Shown one piece after another: positions 24,921 to 33,521 of a DNA stretch of 64,000 bases. This DNA comes from JAJPKR01 sp050746125 (GTDB lineage: Bacteria > Acidobacteriota > Terriglobia > Terriglobales > SCQP01): NCBI GenBank assembly GCA_050746125.1, contig JBOGKX010000002.1:58168-122167 (forward strand). Direction: 5' to 3'. The stretch's first letter is position 1. Each line of letters starts with the position of its first letter. Below the pieces are notes generated by a model. It saw nothing but the letters and a program-made list of their open reading frames with translations. It did no database searches and was not told where the DNA came from. The translations under genes and the position numbers were made by a program.

Positions 24921-27902
24921 CTAGAAGGTTACCTTCAAGCCGAGTTGGATCTGCCGCGAGCTGCCCGAGTCGCCCGGTGCAAACCGGGTGCCGCGGATCT
25001 CGCCAAAGGTGGCGCTGCCCAGCGTCGCGCTCGGCTGCCCAAAATTGGCGTGGTTGAACAGGTCGAAAGCATCGGCCCGCAATTCGATCGTCACGCGCTC
25101 GCCCACTGGGAACTTCCGCGCCAGCGAGAAGTCCACGTTGGTAAAGCCCGGCCCGAAAAGCGTGTTGCGGCCCTCATCGCCGAGCGCGCCGGCGGCGGCG
25201 CCGGGATTCGCGAAGGCCGCGGTGTTGAACCAGGCGTTCACGGTGGGATCGCTCAGCGTCGGATCGGCGACCAGGTTGGCGCGGGTCAGGCCGCTGGTTC
25301 CGGTCGTCGGATTGAATCCCGGCACGAAAACCGTGAACGGGTTGCCCGACTGCAGCGTCACGACGCCCGCCACCTGCCAATCCTTCACGAAGCGGTTCTG
25401 CGCGAAGGGCAGGCTGTAGACGCCGCTGAAAGTGAAGTGATGCCGTGCATCGAAGTCGCTCGAACCGCGGTCGTTGCGGAAGTCCAGGCTGTCCTGCACC
25501 GCGATCCCTTCCGAGTTCAGGGAGTTGTAGTCGATCGCGTGCGACCAGGTGTAGTTGGCGTCGAACTCCAACCCGCGGCCGAGGTGCTTTTTGGCCGTCA
25601 CCCACAGGGCGTTGTAATTGGAGTTGCCGCCGGCGATGATCTCGGTGACGCGGGCGTACTGCGGAAACGGATTGCCCTGGTTCTCGTTGATCGAGAGGCG
25701 CTGATGCGTGCCCTTGTTACCGACGTAGCCGACGGAGAGCCCGAGCGTCGAGGTGACTTGGTGCTCGACGTTCAGGTTCCAATCCTGGACGTAATCGTCC
25801 TGGAAATTAGGATCGATGTTCGCGGGCGAAATGCTGGCCGCGCTCACCCCCGCCAAGGGCTGATCAAGGGTGATCGTCTTGCTCCGCGAGGCCGCGTTGA
25901 GCAGCGGCAAGGCAAAGGGCGGATTGCCGGTCAGGCCGGTGACGGAGTTCAGCACCGGCTGGTCGTAATACAACCCGTAGCCGCCGCGCAGCACGGTCTT
26001 GCCCTGGCCGGAAAGATCCCAGGTGAAGCCGGCGCGCGGCGCGAACTGCTTGCCGTTGGCGCCGTAAGGCTGGCTGGTTTGGCGCAAGGCGCCCGTAAGC
26101 GGATCGACGACCGAAAAGCGGTCCGTGGTGTCGGTCGGCGTCTCGTTAAAGCTGTAGCGCAGGCCGCCCACCCAGGCGAGCCGCGGCGAGACTTTGAACG
26201 TGTCTTGCACGAAACCGTCGAGCGCGGTTACGGCCAGATCGCTGAAGGCGCCGCCCTGCGTGGTGGTGAAGGTATTGACCACCCCCCCCTGGAAGTCCGG
26301 AATCGAATTGAAGCGGATCGAGCCGGGCGTAAAGCCGAAGTTATTGGAGCTGACGCGCCGCGCCTCGTAGCCGAACTGGATGTAATGGCGGCCTTGCATG
26401 GTGCTCACCGTGTCGGCCAGCACGACGGTAGTGTCGGAGCGGCCTTGCGGAAAACCGTTCGGGCCGCCGAGCGCGAAGGCGCCGGTCACGGCGATGAAGG
26501 GCAGCCCGCCTACCGCGGTGCCGGTGTCGATGCCAACGCTGGCGGGATCGATATTTTGGTTGGGCGTGAAGCTGATGCGCACGCGGTTGCCGCCCAAGCG
26601 GATGCTGTTGATGGTGTTGGCCGAAAGCGTGTGATCGTAATTCAGGGTGAGGATTTGGCGGCGGCCGGCGCGCGTATCGCCGAAGCCCGGCACGTTGTCG
26701 CCCTGCAGGTTGGGCTCGACGCGATGATCGATCTGAATCGCATAGTAGCCGTGCAGGGTGTCGTTCGGCCCCAAAACGGCTTGGATGTCGCCGGTATAGA
26801 CGTCGAGATTGACCGGGGCGACCGCCGAACCCACCCAGGTATCCATCACGCCCGTGCCCTTGGGATCGAGGCTGTTGGCGAGGGGAATGAATTGCAGGAG
26901 CTGCCGCGCCGCCGGATCCACGACCGCGGCGCGCTCGTCGGAGGAAAGCACGCGGGTATTGAAGGGCAGGCCCTGCCGCTGGCGCAGGCCCTCGTAGGTG
27001 GCGAAATAGAAGAGCTTGTCCTTGACGATCGCGCCGCCGATATCGCCGCCGAAATTGTTGCGCTTGAACGGATCCTTGGTGGTCGCGAAGAAGTTGCGGG
27101 CGTCGAGCGCGTCGTTGCGCAAAAACTCGAAGACCTCACCGTGGATGGCGTTACTGCCCGAGCGCGTGGCGATGTTGACGACCGCGCCGCTGTTGCGACC
27201 GTATTGCGCGTCGGGCGTGCTGTTTTCGACCTTGAACTCGGCCACCGTGTCGATCGAGGGTTGGAACGTGATCTGGTTCTGAATCATGTCGTTCAGATTG
27301 ATTCCGTTGACCATGAAGTTCGTTTCGTCCTCGCGGTTGCCGGCGGTGTTGATGGCGAACGAGCCTTGGCCGCGCACCGGCGAGGTCAAGAATCCGCTCT
27401 GCGGCGGCACCACCGTGCCCGGCACCAACAAGCCCAAATCCACGAAGTGGCGGCCGTTGAGCGGAATCTCCTGCACGGTCCGCTGCGTCACCACGTCGCC
27501 GACCGTAATCGTGCCCTGATCCACTACGGGAGCGGCGCCGGACACGTTGACCGTTTCGCTTTGCGCCGCGACTTGCAGCGTGAGATGCAGGGTGGTGGTC
27601 TGGCTGACCTCCACGCTGACGTTACTAATCTGAAGCTGGCCGAACCCTGACTTGGTCACGGTCATGGTGTAGGCGCCGATGCGCAGCCCCGCGACCACGA
27701 AATTGCCGCTTTTGTCGCTGACCGTCGCGCGCGCGACGCCGAGCGCCGGGCTGGCGACCGCGATGCGCGCTCCCGCCACCGAAGCCTGGCTGGCGTCCAA
27801 CACCGTGCCGCTGATTTGGCCGGTCGCTTGCGCCACCAGCGGCAGCGCCGCCGCCCATAGGACCGCGATCGTCACCATCCACACGTTCTTAAATCGGTAC
27901 AC
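24921..27902 (-). CDS. Oar-like TonB-dependent outer-membrane receptor with carboxypeptidase-regulatory domain
   Basis: About 993 residues. After the signal peptide (MVTIAVLWAAALPLVAQA) comes a CarboxypepD_reg-like domain (GQISGTVLDASQASVAGARI ... KSGNFVVAGLRIGAYTM), then a plug (QEIPLNGRHFVDLGLL, FMVNGINLNDM) and a long beta-barrel ending QIQLGLKVTF, where the last Phe is the outer-membrane signature. These receptors bind large substrates, probably oligosaccharides or peptides; the ligand cannot be read. GTG 27902 is chosen because a GAGGAGGGG ribosome site lies 5 bases upstream; an ATG at 27878 is possible. A hairpin abuts the ribosome site, and a terminator-like stem follows the gene. Confidence 0.92.
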   Translation of the reverse strand: MYRFKNVWMVTIAVLWAAALPLVAQATGQISGTVLDASQASVAGARIAVASPALGVARATVSDKSGNFVVAGLRIGAYTMTVTKSGFGQLQISNVSVEVSQTTTLHLTLQVAAQSETVNVSGAAPVVDQGTITVGDVVTQRTVQEIPLNGRHFVDLGLLVPGTVVPPQSGFLTSPVRGQGSFAINTAGNREDETNFMVNGINLNDMIQNQITFQPSIDTVAEFKVENSTPDAQYGRNSGAVVNIATRSGSNAIHGEVFEFLRNDALDARNFFATTKDPFKRNNFGGDIGGAIVKDKLFYFATYEGLRQRQGLPFNTRVLSSDERAAVVDPAARQLLQFIPLANSLDPKGTGVMDTWVGSAVAPVNLDVYTGDIQAVLGPNDTLHGYYAIQIDHRVEPNLQGDNVPGFGDTRAGRRQILTLNYDHTLSANTINSIRLGGNRVRISFTPNQNIDPASVGIDTGTAVGGLPFIAVTGAFALGGPNGFPQGRSDTTVVLADTVSTMQGRHYIQFGYEARRVSSNNFGFTPGSIRFNSIPDFQGGVVNTFTTTQGGAFSDLAVTALDGFVQDTFKVSPRLAWVGGLRYSFNETPTDTTDRFSVVDPLTGALRQTSQPYGANGKQFAPRAGFTWDLSGQGKTVLRGGYGLYYDQPVLNSVTGLTGNPPFALPLLNAASRSKTITLDQPLAGVSAASISPANIDPNFQDDYVQDWNLNVEHQVTSTLGLSVGYVGNKGTHQRLSINENQGNPFPQYARVTEIIAGGNSNYNALWVTAKKHLGRGLEFDANYTWSHAIDYNSLNSEGIAVQDSLDFRNDRGSSDFDARHHFTFSGVYSLPFAQNRFVKDWQVAGVVTLQSGNPFTVFVPGFNPTTGTSGLTRANLVADPTLSDPTVNAWFNTAAFANPGAAAGALGDEGRNTLFGPGFTNVDFSLARKFPVGERVTIELRADAFDLFNHANFGQPSATLGSATFGEIRGTRFAPGDSGSSRQIQLGLKVTF

Positions 27903-27914
27903 GTTACCCCTCCT

Positions 27915-27932
27915 CGAGCCGTCTTCGGCTCG
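27915..27932 (-). promoter_or_regulatory. Leader hairpin abutting the receptor ribosome-binding site
   Basis: Minus strand CGAGCC-GAAGAC-GGCTCG ends directly at AGGAGGGG. The stem is 6 bp with a 6-base loop. Its position suggests control of ribosome access or protection of the 5' end. The rest of the 27903-28167 gap shows no gene. Confidence 0.5.
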
Positions 27933-28167
27933 GATTAGCGCCGGAATTATTATTGGGACACCACACACTCGGTCCGCGACAATTCGCGAACCATGCAGGA
28001 CTAACTTACATTAAGGATGCCAAATCCGTCTGGTCGCTTCCGCCCATAGAAGTGTGTGTTTGAATACTACTCATATTTAGAGGAGATTCGGTTTCTTGTA
28101 GTACGGGTCAGGGGCTCGGAAGCGCCGCGCGCGGAAACGCGGCACCCGGGGCGACGGCGGGGGGAAC

Positions 28168-28548
28168 TTAGGCGGCGGGGCGCAGTTGGGAGCGAAGTTT
28201 TGCTTCTTCGCGCCGGCGCCGGCGGGCATGGGCAACTTGCAGCAGACCGCCGACGATGGCCAAGTTCTTCATGATATGGACCGGCTCGCGGCGGTGCGCC
28301 ACGGAGGTGACGGGGAGCAAATAGGCGGCAAGGGCCAGCGCGGCGAGGCCGGGCAGCACGCCGGCCGCCAACGCCGCGCCGCCGGCGATTTCGATCGCGG
28401 CCACCGCGTGCCGGACTTCACGCGCGCGCCCGATCCCGAGTTGCTGAATATAGGCTTCTTGCTGTTCCGGCCGGCGCAGCTTTTCCACCCCGGCGCCGAT
28501 GAAGACGCTAGAAAGGAGGAGTCGCGAAACCACGTCCAAGGACTTCAT
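28168..28548 (-). CDS. DoxX family membrane protein
   Basis: A 126-residue protein with four predicted membrane helices (VVSRLLLSSVFIGAGVEKL, VAAIEIAGGAALAAGVLPG, ALALAAYLLPV, HIMKNLAIVGGLLQVA). The first helix with the F-I-x-A-G-x-E-K-L pattern and the late H-I-M-K-N-L-A segment are typical of DoxX. Relatives are quinol- or redox-linked membrane subunits of uncertain function. ATG 28548 follows GGAGACCTCCCT. It is followed after 69 bp upstream-of-stop spacing by the outer-membrane barrel gene, which reads the same way. Confidence 0.88.
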   Translation of the reverse strand: MKSLDVVSRLLLSSVFIGAGVEKLRRPEQQEAYIQQLGIGRAREVRHAVAAIEIAGGAALAAGVLPGLAALALAAYLLPVTSVAHRREPVHIMKNLAIVGGLLQVAHARRRRREEAKLRSQLRPAA

Positions 28549-28617
28549 AGGGAGGTCTCCGGCGAGTATTGGATGCCCCCTCGGCGTGGGTATTTGCCCG
28601 CTCTCGAGCGCCACTGG

Positions 28618-29401
28618 CTAGAAGGTGAAGATCAAGCCGGCCGAGGGCTGGGAAACCAGCGAATACTTATTGGTGGTCAAGGCCGGATTGTGGAAGTCAG
28701 GAACTTTGAAGAATAGGCCTTGATATTCGATGCGGGCCCCGATGTAGCCGATATGAAAGTCGAAGCCGACGCCGATATTGCCGGCCCCGCGCGTCTGCGT
28801 GCTGACAGGGCTAATGTCGCTCGGCGAGCGCGGGCGGAACACCACGGCGCCGCCGCCGGCCAGCACGAAGGGCTGCAGAAACCCCAGGATGCGCGGCGTC
28901 GTGAGGACCTCGTTGCCGACAAACTCGTGCAGCGAGGCCGGCACGCCGACCAGCAATCCGGGCAATCCCGGCGTGGTCGGCGGGGTGACGTAGCGCTGCC
29001 CGTTGCGAGTGTAGCCGTACTCGAACTCCAACGCCTCCCATCCGTTGACAATGATAGCGGTAGCCGAGCAGCAGGCCGACGGAGTTGGTGTCGAAGTGCT
29101 TGACGGGATTGCTGAAGCTGCGCGAAGCGTACACGCCGCTGACCTGGGCAGAAAATTCACTATGCTGCATGGAACTCGGCGGGGCGGGATTTTGCGTTCG
29201 GGAGCGCGCCGCCCGTTTGGCATAACGGCGCCAGGGTGTGGCCAAGTAAACGGTTCTCAACTCCGCCTGCGTGCGCCGGTTGGCGGCCTGGCCGGCGGAG
29301 GAGACGGTGTCTGCGCCGGAACTAGCCGGCAAACTTTGCGCGAATAAGCCTCCGGTTAGACATAAAGCGATAGCGGCTAAGGTCGCAGCTGACGAGCGCA
29401 T
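28618..29401 (-). CDS. Outer-membrane beta-barrel protein, split by a frameshift near 29054
   Basis: Two frames join into one ~260-residue protein. The first (start ATG 29401 with GGAGG 11 bases upstream) has a signal peptide (SSAATLAAIALCLTGGLFAQ) and strands up to NSVGLLLGYRYH. After removing one base near 29054 the second continues NGWEALEFEYGYTRNGQRY to the C-terminal strands and ends in the Phe of AGLIFTF, the barrel-terminal signature. The layout matches porin/OmpA-like barrels. It may be non-functional or the shift may be an assembly error. It lies upstream of the DoxX gene on the same strand. Confidence 0.7.
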
Positions 29402-29479
29402 CGAGAGACGTACCTCCAAAGTGGTATGCGCAGTCGGATGCGGCGGGCCATCCCTGGGGCTTCAAGCTCCAGCGTGGAA

Positions 29480-30409
29480 TCAATGCGATTTGTAAATCCA
29501 AAGATGCTTCGTGGCGGCTTCGATGCCGGTGAGATCCGGGGGCGGGCCGGGCAGCGCGGTATAAGCCTGTATGCAGGCATCGCATCCACTCTGGTCCACG
29601 ATGGCGCCGCCATAGCGTTGCAGAGCGAGCATGACGGCCTTGGCCGCCGGACTAGCGGGCAGCGCCGCCACATTTACCGCCGGGTCCAGGCGAATCTTGG
29701 CGCCCTCGCATAGGGGCGCGCCGGCCACCGTGCCATCGCTGTGGGACGCAGGCACGGCGCGGCATACCTCCGGGCTCATCAGCCGCCAGCTAGCCACGAT
29801 CGAGAGCGCATGGCGCAGGCGGCCGGGGGCGCTCAACTCGCCGGGAAGAATCACGCCGGCCAAGCCGGTGATCTGCGCCGCCGTGCCGCCGGGCGCGCCA
29901 TCGGAGTAGCGCAGCGAGCCGGATTGGATCTCGCCAATGCTGAAAGGCGAGGTGTTGCCCGGGCAGGTGACTGGGCAGCCGGCGGCATCCACGCACAAGC
30001 GCCAAAAGTCGTAATAGCGGCGCGTCCGCGTATCGAGCACGATCAGGTGCCCATCGCTGCCGGTCGAAGGCTGCCAGCCGCAGCCGCCCGCGGCGACATT
30101 GGGCACGGCGACGTGGTCGCGGCGTCCATAGAATCCGTAGTCATCGAAGCGCGTCTTTCCCCAGGCGCCGCGCGTAAGCTGCACGGGATAGTCGTAGCCG
30201 CCGTCGTGCGTGTTGAGCCCCAAGGTGATGGCGCGGATGCGCGGATTGCTGGAGAGATCGGCGAACGGTCCGCGCGGCGCGGAGTAGAGCCAGCGCGCCC
30301 CCGCGGCGCGGAAAACCACGCGGAGCGGCGCCGGCGGCGTGGCGGGCGCGGCTAACGCCAGTGCGGCGATCACGACCGCAAAGCGGCATCGCTCCATTGC
30401 CGTCAGCAT
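29480..30409 (-). CDS. Secreted protein of unknown function
   Basis: About 309 residues with a signal peptide (CRFAVVIAALALAAPATPPA). The mature region is rich in Cys (GGCGW, RLCVDAAGCPVTCPGN, DQSGCDACIQ), consistent with disulfides outside the cytosol. A late segment, ASPAAKAVMLALQRYGGAIVDQSG, resembles one I recall from secreted actinobacterial proteins with an 'ALQRYG-ADNG' signature; their function is not known to me. ATG 30409 or 30397 are both possible, with no clear ribosome site. It is divergent from the quinoprotein dehydrogenase gene. Confidence 0.65.
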   Translation of the reverse strand: MLTAMERCRFAVVIAALALAAPATPPAPLRVVFRAAGARWLYSAPRGPFADLSSNPRIRAITLGLNTHDGGYDYPVQLTRGAWGKTRFDDYGFYGRRDHVAVPNVAAGGCGWQPSTGSDGHLIVLDTRTRRYYDFWRLCVDAAGCPVTCPGNTSPFSIGEIQSGSLRYSDGAPGGTAAQITGLAGVILPGELSAPGRLRHALSIVASWRLMSPEVCRAVPASHSDGTVAGAPLCEGAKIRLDPAVNVAALPASPAAKAVMLALQRYGGAIVDQSGCDACIQAYTALPGPPPDLTGIEAATKHLWIYKSH

Positions 30410-30538
30410 AGGCGCGGCGGCAGAGCGCCCGGCATGGGTCAAATGAAGAAAGGCGGCGGCGCACCGGGCACCGGCGATCAGGCGGCGGTGGGGACCTGGA
30501 CTCGCGGGCTGCCTAGTACGGGGGCAGAGGGGATTTGC

Positions 30539-30544
30539 TACAAT
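30539..30544 (+). promoter_or_regulatory. Extended -10 of the quinoprotein gene
   Basis: TGC-TACAAT gives an extended -10 element ending 8 bases before ATG 30553, so the transcript would have almost no leader. No -35 is visible, as is usual for extended -10 promoters. No Shine-Dalgarno site precedes the ATG. Confidence 0.5.
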
Positions 30545-30552
30545 CCCCGGCC

Positions 30553-32892
30553 ATGAGAATTGCCCTTTCGCCCGTGAGCGCGCGGCTGGCGCCGTTCGCC
30601 TTGGTTGTGTGCCTGGCGGCAAGTATCGCCGCCCAAACTCCCGCCGCGCCGGCGGAACTCGCCGCGCAGGGCCGCGCGCAATTCCAGCAAACTTGCGCGT
30701 TTTGCCATGCTCCGGATGCCACCGGCGGCCGCGGCCCGGACCTGGTGCGCTCGCCGTTGGTCAACGACGACACGACCGGCGCGGCCATCGCCCAGGTGAT
30801 TCGCAACGGCCGGCCCGACAAGGGCATGCCCGCTTTCCAACTGAGCGACGGTCAAATCGCCGCCGTCATCGCCTTCCTGCGGCAGCGCATCGCCGAGTCG
30901 CTGCGCTCGAGCAGCGGGCCGGGGCGGGACTATCCGGCGGCACGGCTGTTGACCGGCAACGCGTCCGCGGGCGAGGCGTTCTTCGCGGGAGCCGGCGGTT
31001 GCACGGCCTGCCACTCGGCGACGGGCGACCTGGCCGGCATCGCCAGCCGCCTGGCGCCGGTCGCACTGCAACAGAACATGCTCTATCCACGGCGGCGCAA
31101 GGCCGCGAGCGTCACCGTGCACTTGGCCGACGGCCAGACGATCGCGGGCGAGCTGGCGCGCGAAGACGAGTTCAACCTAGCGCTGCGCGACGCGGACGGC
31201 TGGTACCATTCGTTCTCCCGCGCCGAGGTCAAGGCCGAGGTGCGGGATCCGATGGCCGCGCACCGGGCGCTGCTGGGCAGCATCACGCCGGCGGAATTGC
31301 ATGATCTTTACGCGTATCTGGCGACTCTGAAACAGCCGGCGGCAGCGGCTGGCCGGAGCGGCGATCGCGCCGGCAACATGGGACCGCGGGCCGATGCCGA
31401 TCCCGATGGCGAGGGATTGCCCGCAGCGGCGCTCGCCGATCCGCCGGCAGGCTCGTGGCCCACCTACAACGGCGATTACAGCGGCCGGCGTTTCAGCCCG
31501 CTCACGCAAATCAACGCCGGCAATGTCGGCCATCTGCGCCTGGCGTGGACGTTTTCCGCCGACGGGGCCACGATCAAATCCACTCCGCTCCAGGTCGGCG
31601 GCATCCTTTACTTCACCGTGCCCGACAACGTTTGGGCGGTGGATGCACGCACCGGTTGGCGGATCTGGCATTACCACTGGGATTCGGCCGGCGGCGACCA
31701 CATCGGCCAGCGCGGCTTGGCCATGCTCGGCGGACACCTTTTCTTCACAACGCCGGACGGACATCTGCTCTGCCTCGACGCCCGCAACGGCGCCGTGCTC
31801 TGGAACGTCGTGCTGGCCGATTGGCGGCTGGGCTATTTCTCGACCATGGCGCCGCTGGTGGTCAAAAATCATGTGATCGTCGGCGTCTCGGGGGATGTCA
31901 CCGACGTGCCCGGCTATCTCGAGTCGCGCGACCCGGCCACCGGCGCCTTGCAGTGGCGCTGGAACACCGAGCCCGGTGCGGGCCAACCCGGCGCCGACAC
32001 CTGGCCGAGCGCGGACGCGCGCCGCCACGGCGGCGGCATGACCTGGATGACCGGCACCTACGATCCGGAGCTCGACCTGGTCTTCTGGGGCACGGGCAAC
32101 CCCAACCCGGTGCTCGACGGCAGGCAGCGCGCCGGCGCCAATTTGTTTACGTGCTCGATCGTGGCGTTGCATCCCGAGACCGGCAAGATGGCCTGGTATT
32201 TCCAGACGTCGCCGCACGACGTGCACGACTGGGACGCGGTCGAGACGCCGGTGGTGTTCGACCGCGGCGGCCACAAGTACTTGGCGCAAGCCAGCCGCAA
32301 CGGATTTTTCTTCGTGCTCGACCGCACGAACGGCCGGCCGCTGACGACGGCGCCGTTCATCGATCAGAACTGGGCCTCGGGAGTGGACGCGTCCGGGCAC
32401 GCGATTCCCCGCCCCGATCGCGTCGCCACGCCCGATGGCACGCTGGTCGAGCCGGCTTCCGACGGGGCCACGAACTGGATGTCGCCGAGCTTCGATCCGC
32501 AAACCGGATTGTTCTACGTGGTAGCGAGGCGCATCTACAGCGTTTTCTATCGGACCGACCACGGCAAGGCGGAGGGCTGGGGCGGACGCGACTTCAATCT
32601 GTGGTCCGACTCGACGATTCGCGCCCTCGATTATCACGACGGCAAAGTGATCTGGGATCATGAAATCGGCGAGGGGTCCTCAAGCGCCGGCATTCTCACC
32701 ACCGCCGGCGGCCTGCTCTTCACCGCCGACACCGGCGGCACGCTGCTGGCGCTCGATCCGGCCAGCGGCCAGACGCTTTGGCATGCGGCGCTCAATACTT
32801 GGACGTCCAACTCGCCGATGACCTACAAAGTGGACGGCCGCCAATACTTGCTGGTGGCGGGCGGCGATGCGCTCTATGCCTTCACCGACTGA
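30553..32892 (+). CDS. Diheme cytochrome c / PQQ-dependent dehydrogenase fusion
   Basis: A 779-residue periplasmic enzyme. After the signal peptide (PFALVVCLAASIAAQ) come two c-type heme sites, CAFCH (Cys48-His52) and CTACH (Cys150-His154), with a Met ligand candidate in GMPAFQ. Residues ~290-779 form an eight-bladed quinoprotein propeller (SWPTYNGDYSGRRFSPL, WNTEPGAGQ, DVHDWDAVETPVV, WGGRDFNLW). Such enzymes oxidise alcohols or sugars and pass electrons to cytochromes. No adjacent Cys-Cys pair is present, unlike classical methanol dehydrogenases. The N-terminal heme location is unusual; most alcohol types carry it at the C-terminus. ATG 30553 chosen; PQQ biosynthesis genes are not in the window. 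Confidence 0.9.
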   Translation: MRIALSPVSARLAPFALVVCLAASIAAQTPAAPAELAAQGRAQFQQTCAFCHAPDATGGRGPDLVRSPLVNDDTTGAAIAQVIRNGRPDKGMPAFQLSDGQIAAVIAFLRQRIAESLRSSSGPGRDYPAARLLTGNASAGEAFFAGAGGCTACHSATGDLAGIASRLAPVALQQNMLYPRRRKAASVTVHLADGQTIAGELAREDEFNLALRDADGWYHSFSRAEVKAEVRDPMAAHRALLGSITPAELHDLYAYLATLKQPAAAAGRSGDRAGNMGPRADADPDGEGLPAAALADPPAGSWPTYNGDYSGRRFSPLTQINAGNVGHLRLAWTFSADGATIKSTPLQVGGILYFTVPDNVWAVDARTGWRIWHYHWDSAGGDHIGQRGLAMLGGHLFFTTPDGHLLCLDARNGAVLWNVVLADWRLGYFSTMAPLVVKNHVIVGVSGDVTDVPGYLESRDPATGALQWRWNTEPGAGQPGADTWPSADARRHGGGMTWMTGTYDPELDLVFWGTGNPNPVLDGRQRAGANLFTCSIVALHPETGKMAWYFQTSPHDVHDWDAVETPVVFDRGGHKYLAQASRNGFFFVLDRTNGRPLTTAPFIDQNWASGVDASGHAIPRPDRVATPDGTLVEPASDGATNWMSPSFDPQTGLFYVVARRIYSVFYRTDHGKAEGWGGRDFNLWSDSTIRALDYHDGKVIWDHEIGEGSSSAGILTTAGGLLFTADTGGTLLALDPASGQTLWHAALNTWTSNSPMTYKVDGRQYLLVAGGDALYAFTD

Positions 32893-32901
32893 GGGCCGGC
32901 G

Positions 32902-33372
32902 TCAGGCGACGCGCGCCATGCGGCGGTACTCTTCCTGCGAATGGGCGGGCAACAGCACCCACAGCGTGTAAATGCCGAGGGCGGTGCCGAAAGGAACTTC
33001 CGGCAGGCTAAGGATGCCCAGCACGATGGCCAGCACTCGCGCCCACGGCTGATAGTCGAGCAAGCCCCAGCCGGCGATGAAGCCGGCGACCGCGCCGGCA
33101 AGGATAAAAATACCCAGCGTCGCCAGGAATGGTCCGACGAAGAAGGGAACGTGCGGCATGAAGGGCATGCCCCAGCCGCCGAAGGCGACCATCCAGATGC
33201 CGGGCAGCAGGCGGAACGCCGAAATGGCCAGCCAGAGGATGCCCAGCAAGCGCACGTGGCCGGCCATGCGCGGCGGATGCGGCATCAGCGGCACGCCGGT
33301 TACCGCCTTGCCGCACTGCGCGCAAAAAGGCTGGTTGGGCTGAAGATTTGCTCCACATTGATCGCAGTACAC
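32902..33372 (-). CDS. Zinc-ribbon integral membrane protein
   Basis: A 156-residue protein. An N-terminal zinc ribbon (MYCDQCGANLQPNQPFCAQC, two CxxC knuckles) is followed by three or four hydrophobic helices (LLGILWLAISAFRLLPGIW, FLATLGIFILAGAVAGFIAG, RVLAIVLGILSLPEVPF) and a short cytosolic tail. This layout is common in Acidobacteriota; no molecular function is established. The start is ATG 33372. It is divergent from adk and converges on the dehydrogenase gene. Confidence 0.82.
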   Translation of the reverse strand: MYCDQCGANLQPNQPFCAQCGKAVTGVPLMPHPPRMAGHVRLLGILWLAISAFRLLPGIWMVAFGGWGMPFMPHVPFFVGPFLATLGIFILAGAVAGFIAGWGLLDYQPWARVLAIVLGILSLPEVPFGTALGIYTLWVLLPAHSQEEYRRMARVA

Positions 33373-33487
33373 GGCTAGATCGCTCCTTCGAGGAACATGG
33401 CGGCGGGGCCGATCATGTTTTGGCCGCCGCTCCTGAAGGAATCATACGCAATATAGGACCTCATGGTTCCCATCCCTGCCTTCGGAA

Positions 33488-33516
33488 TTGGGGCGGCGGG
33501 ACCGCTCGGCTACAAT
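33488..33516 (+). promoter_or_regulatory. adk promoter giving a leaderless transcript
   Basis: TTGGGC (33488-33493), 17-bp spacer and TACAAT (33511-33516). The ATG begins 6 bases after the -10, where transcription itself should start, so the mRNA is predicted to be leaderless. No ribosome-binding site is present. Confidence 0.6.
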
Positions 33517-33521
33517 GATAC

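Noticed and set aside
24813..27650. A 945-codon rightward open frame opposite the Oar-like receptor
   Set aside because: Antisense of a clearly coding barrel; composition is typical of reverse-strand GC-rich sequence.
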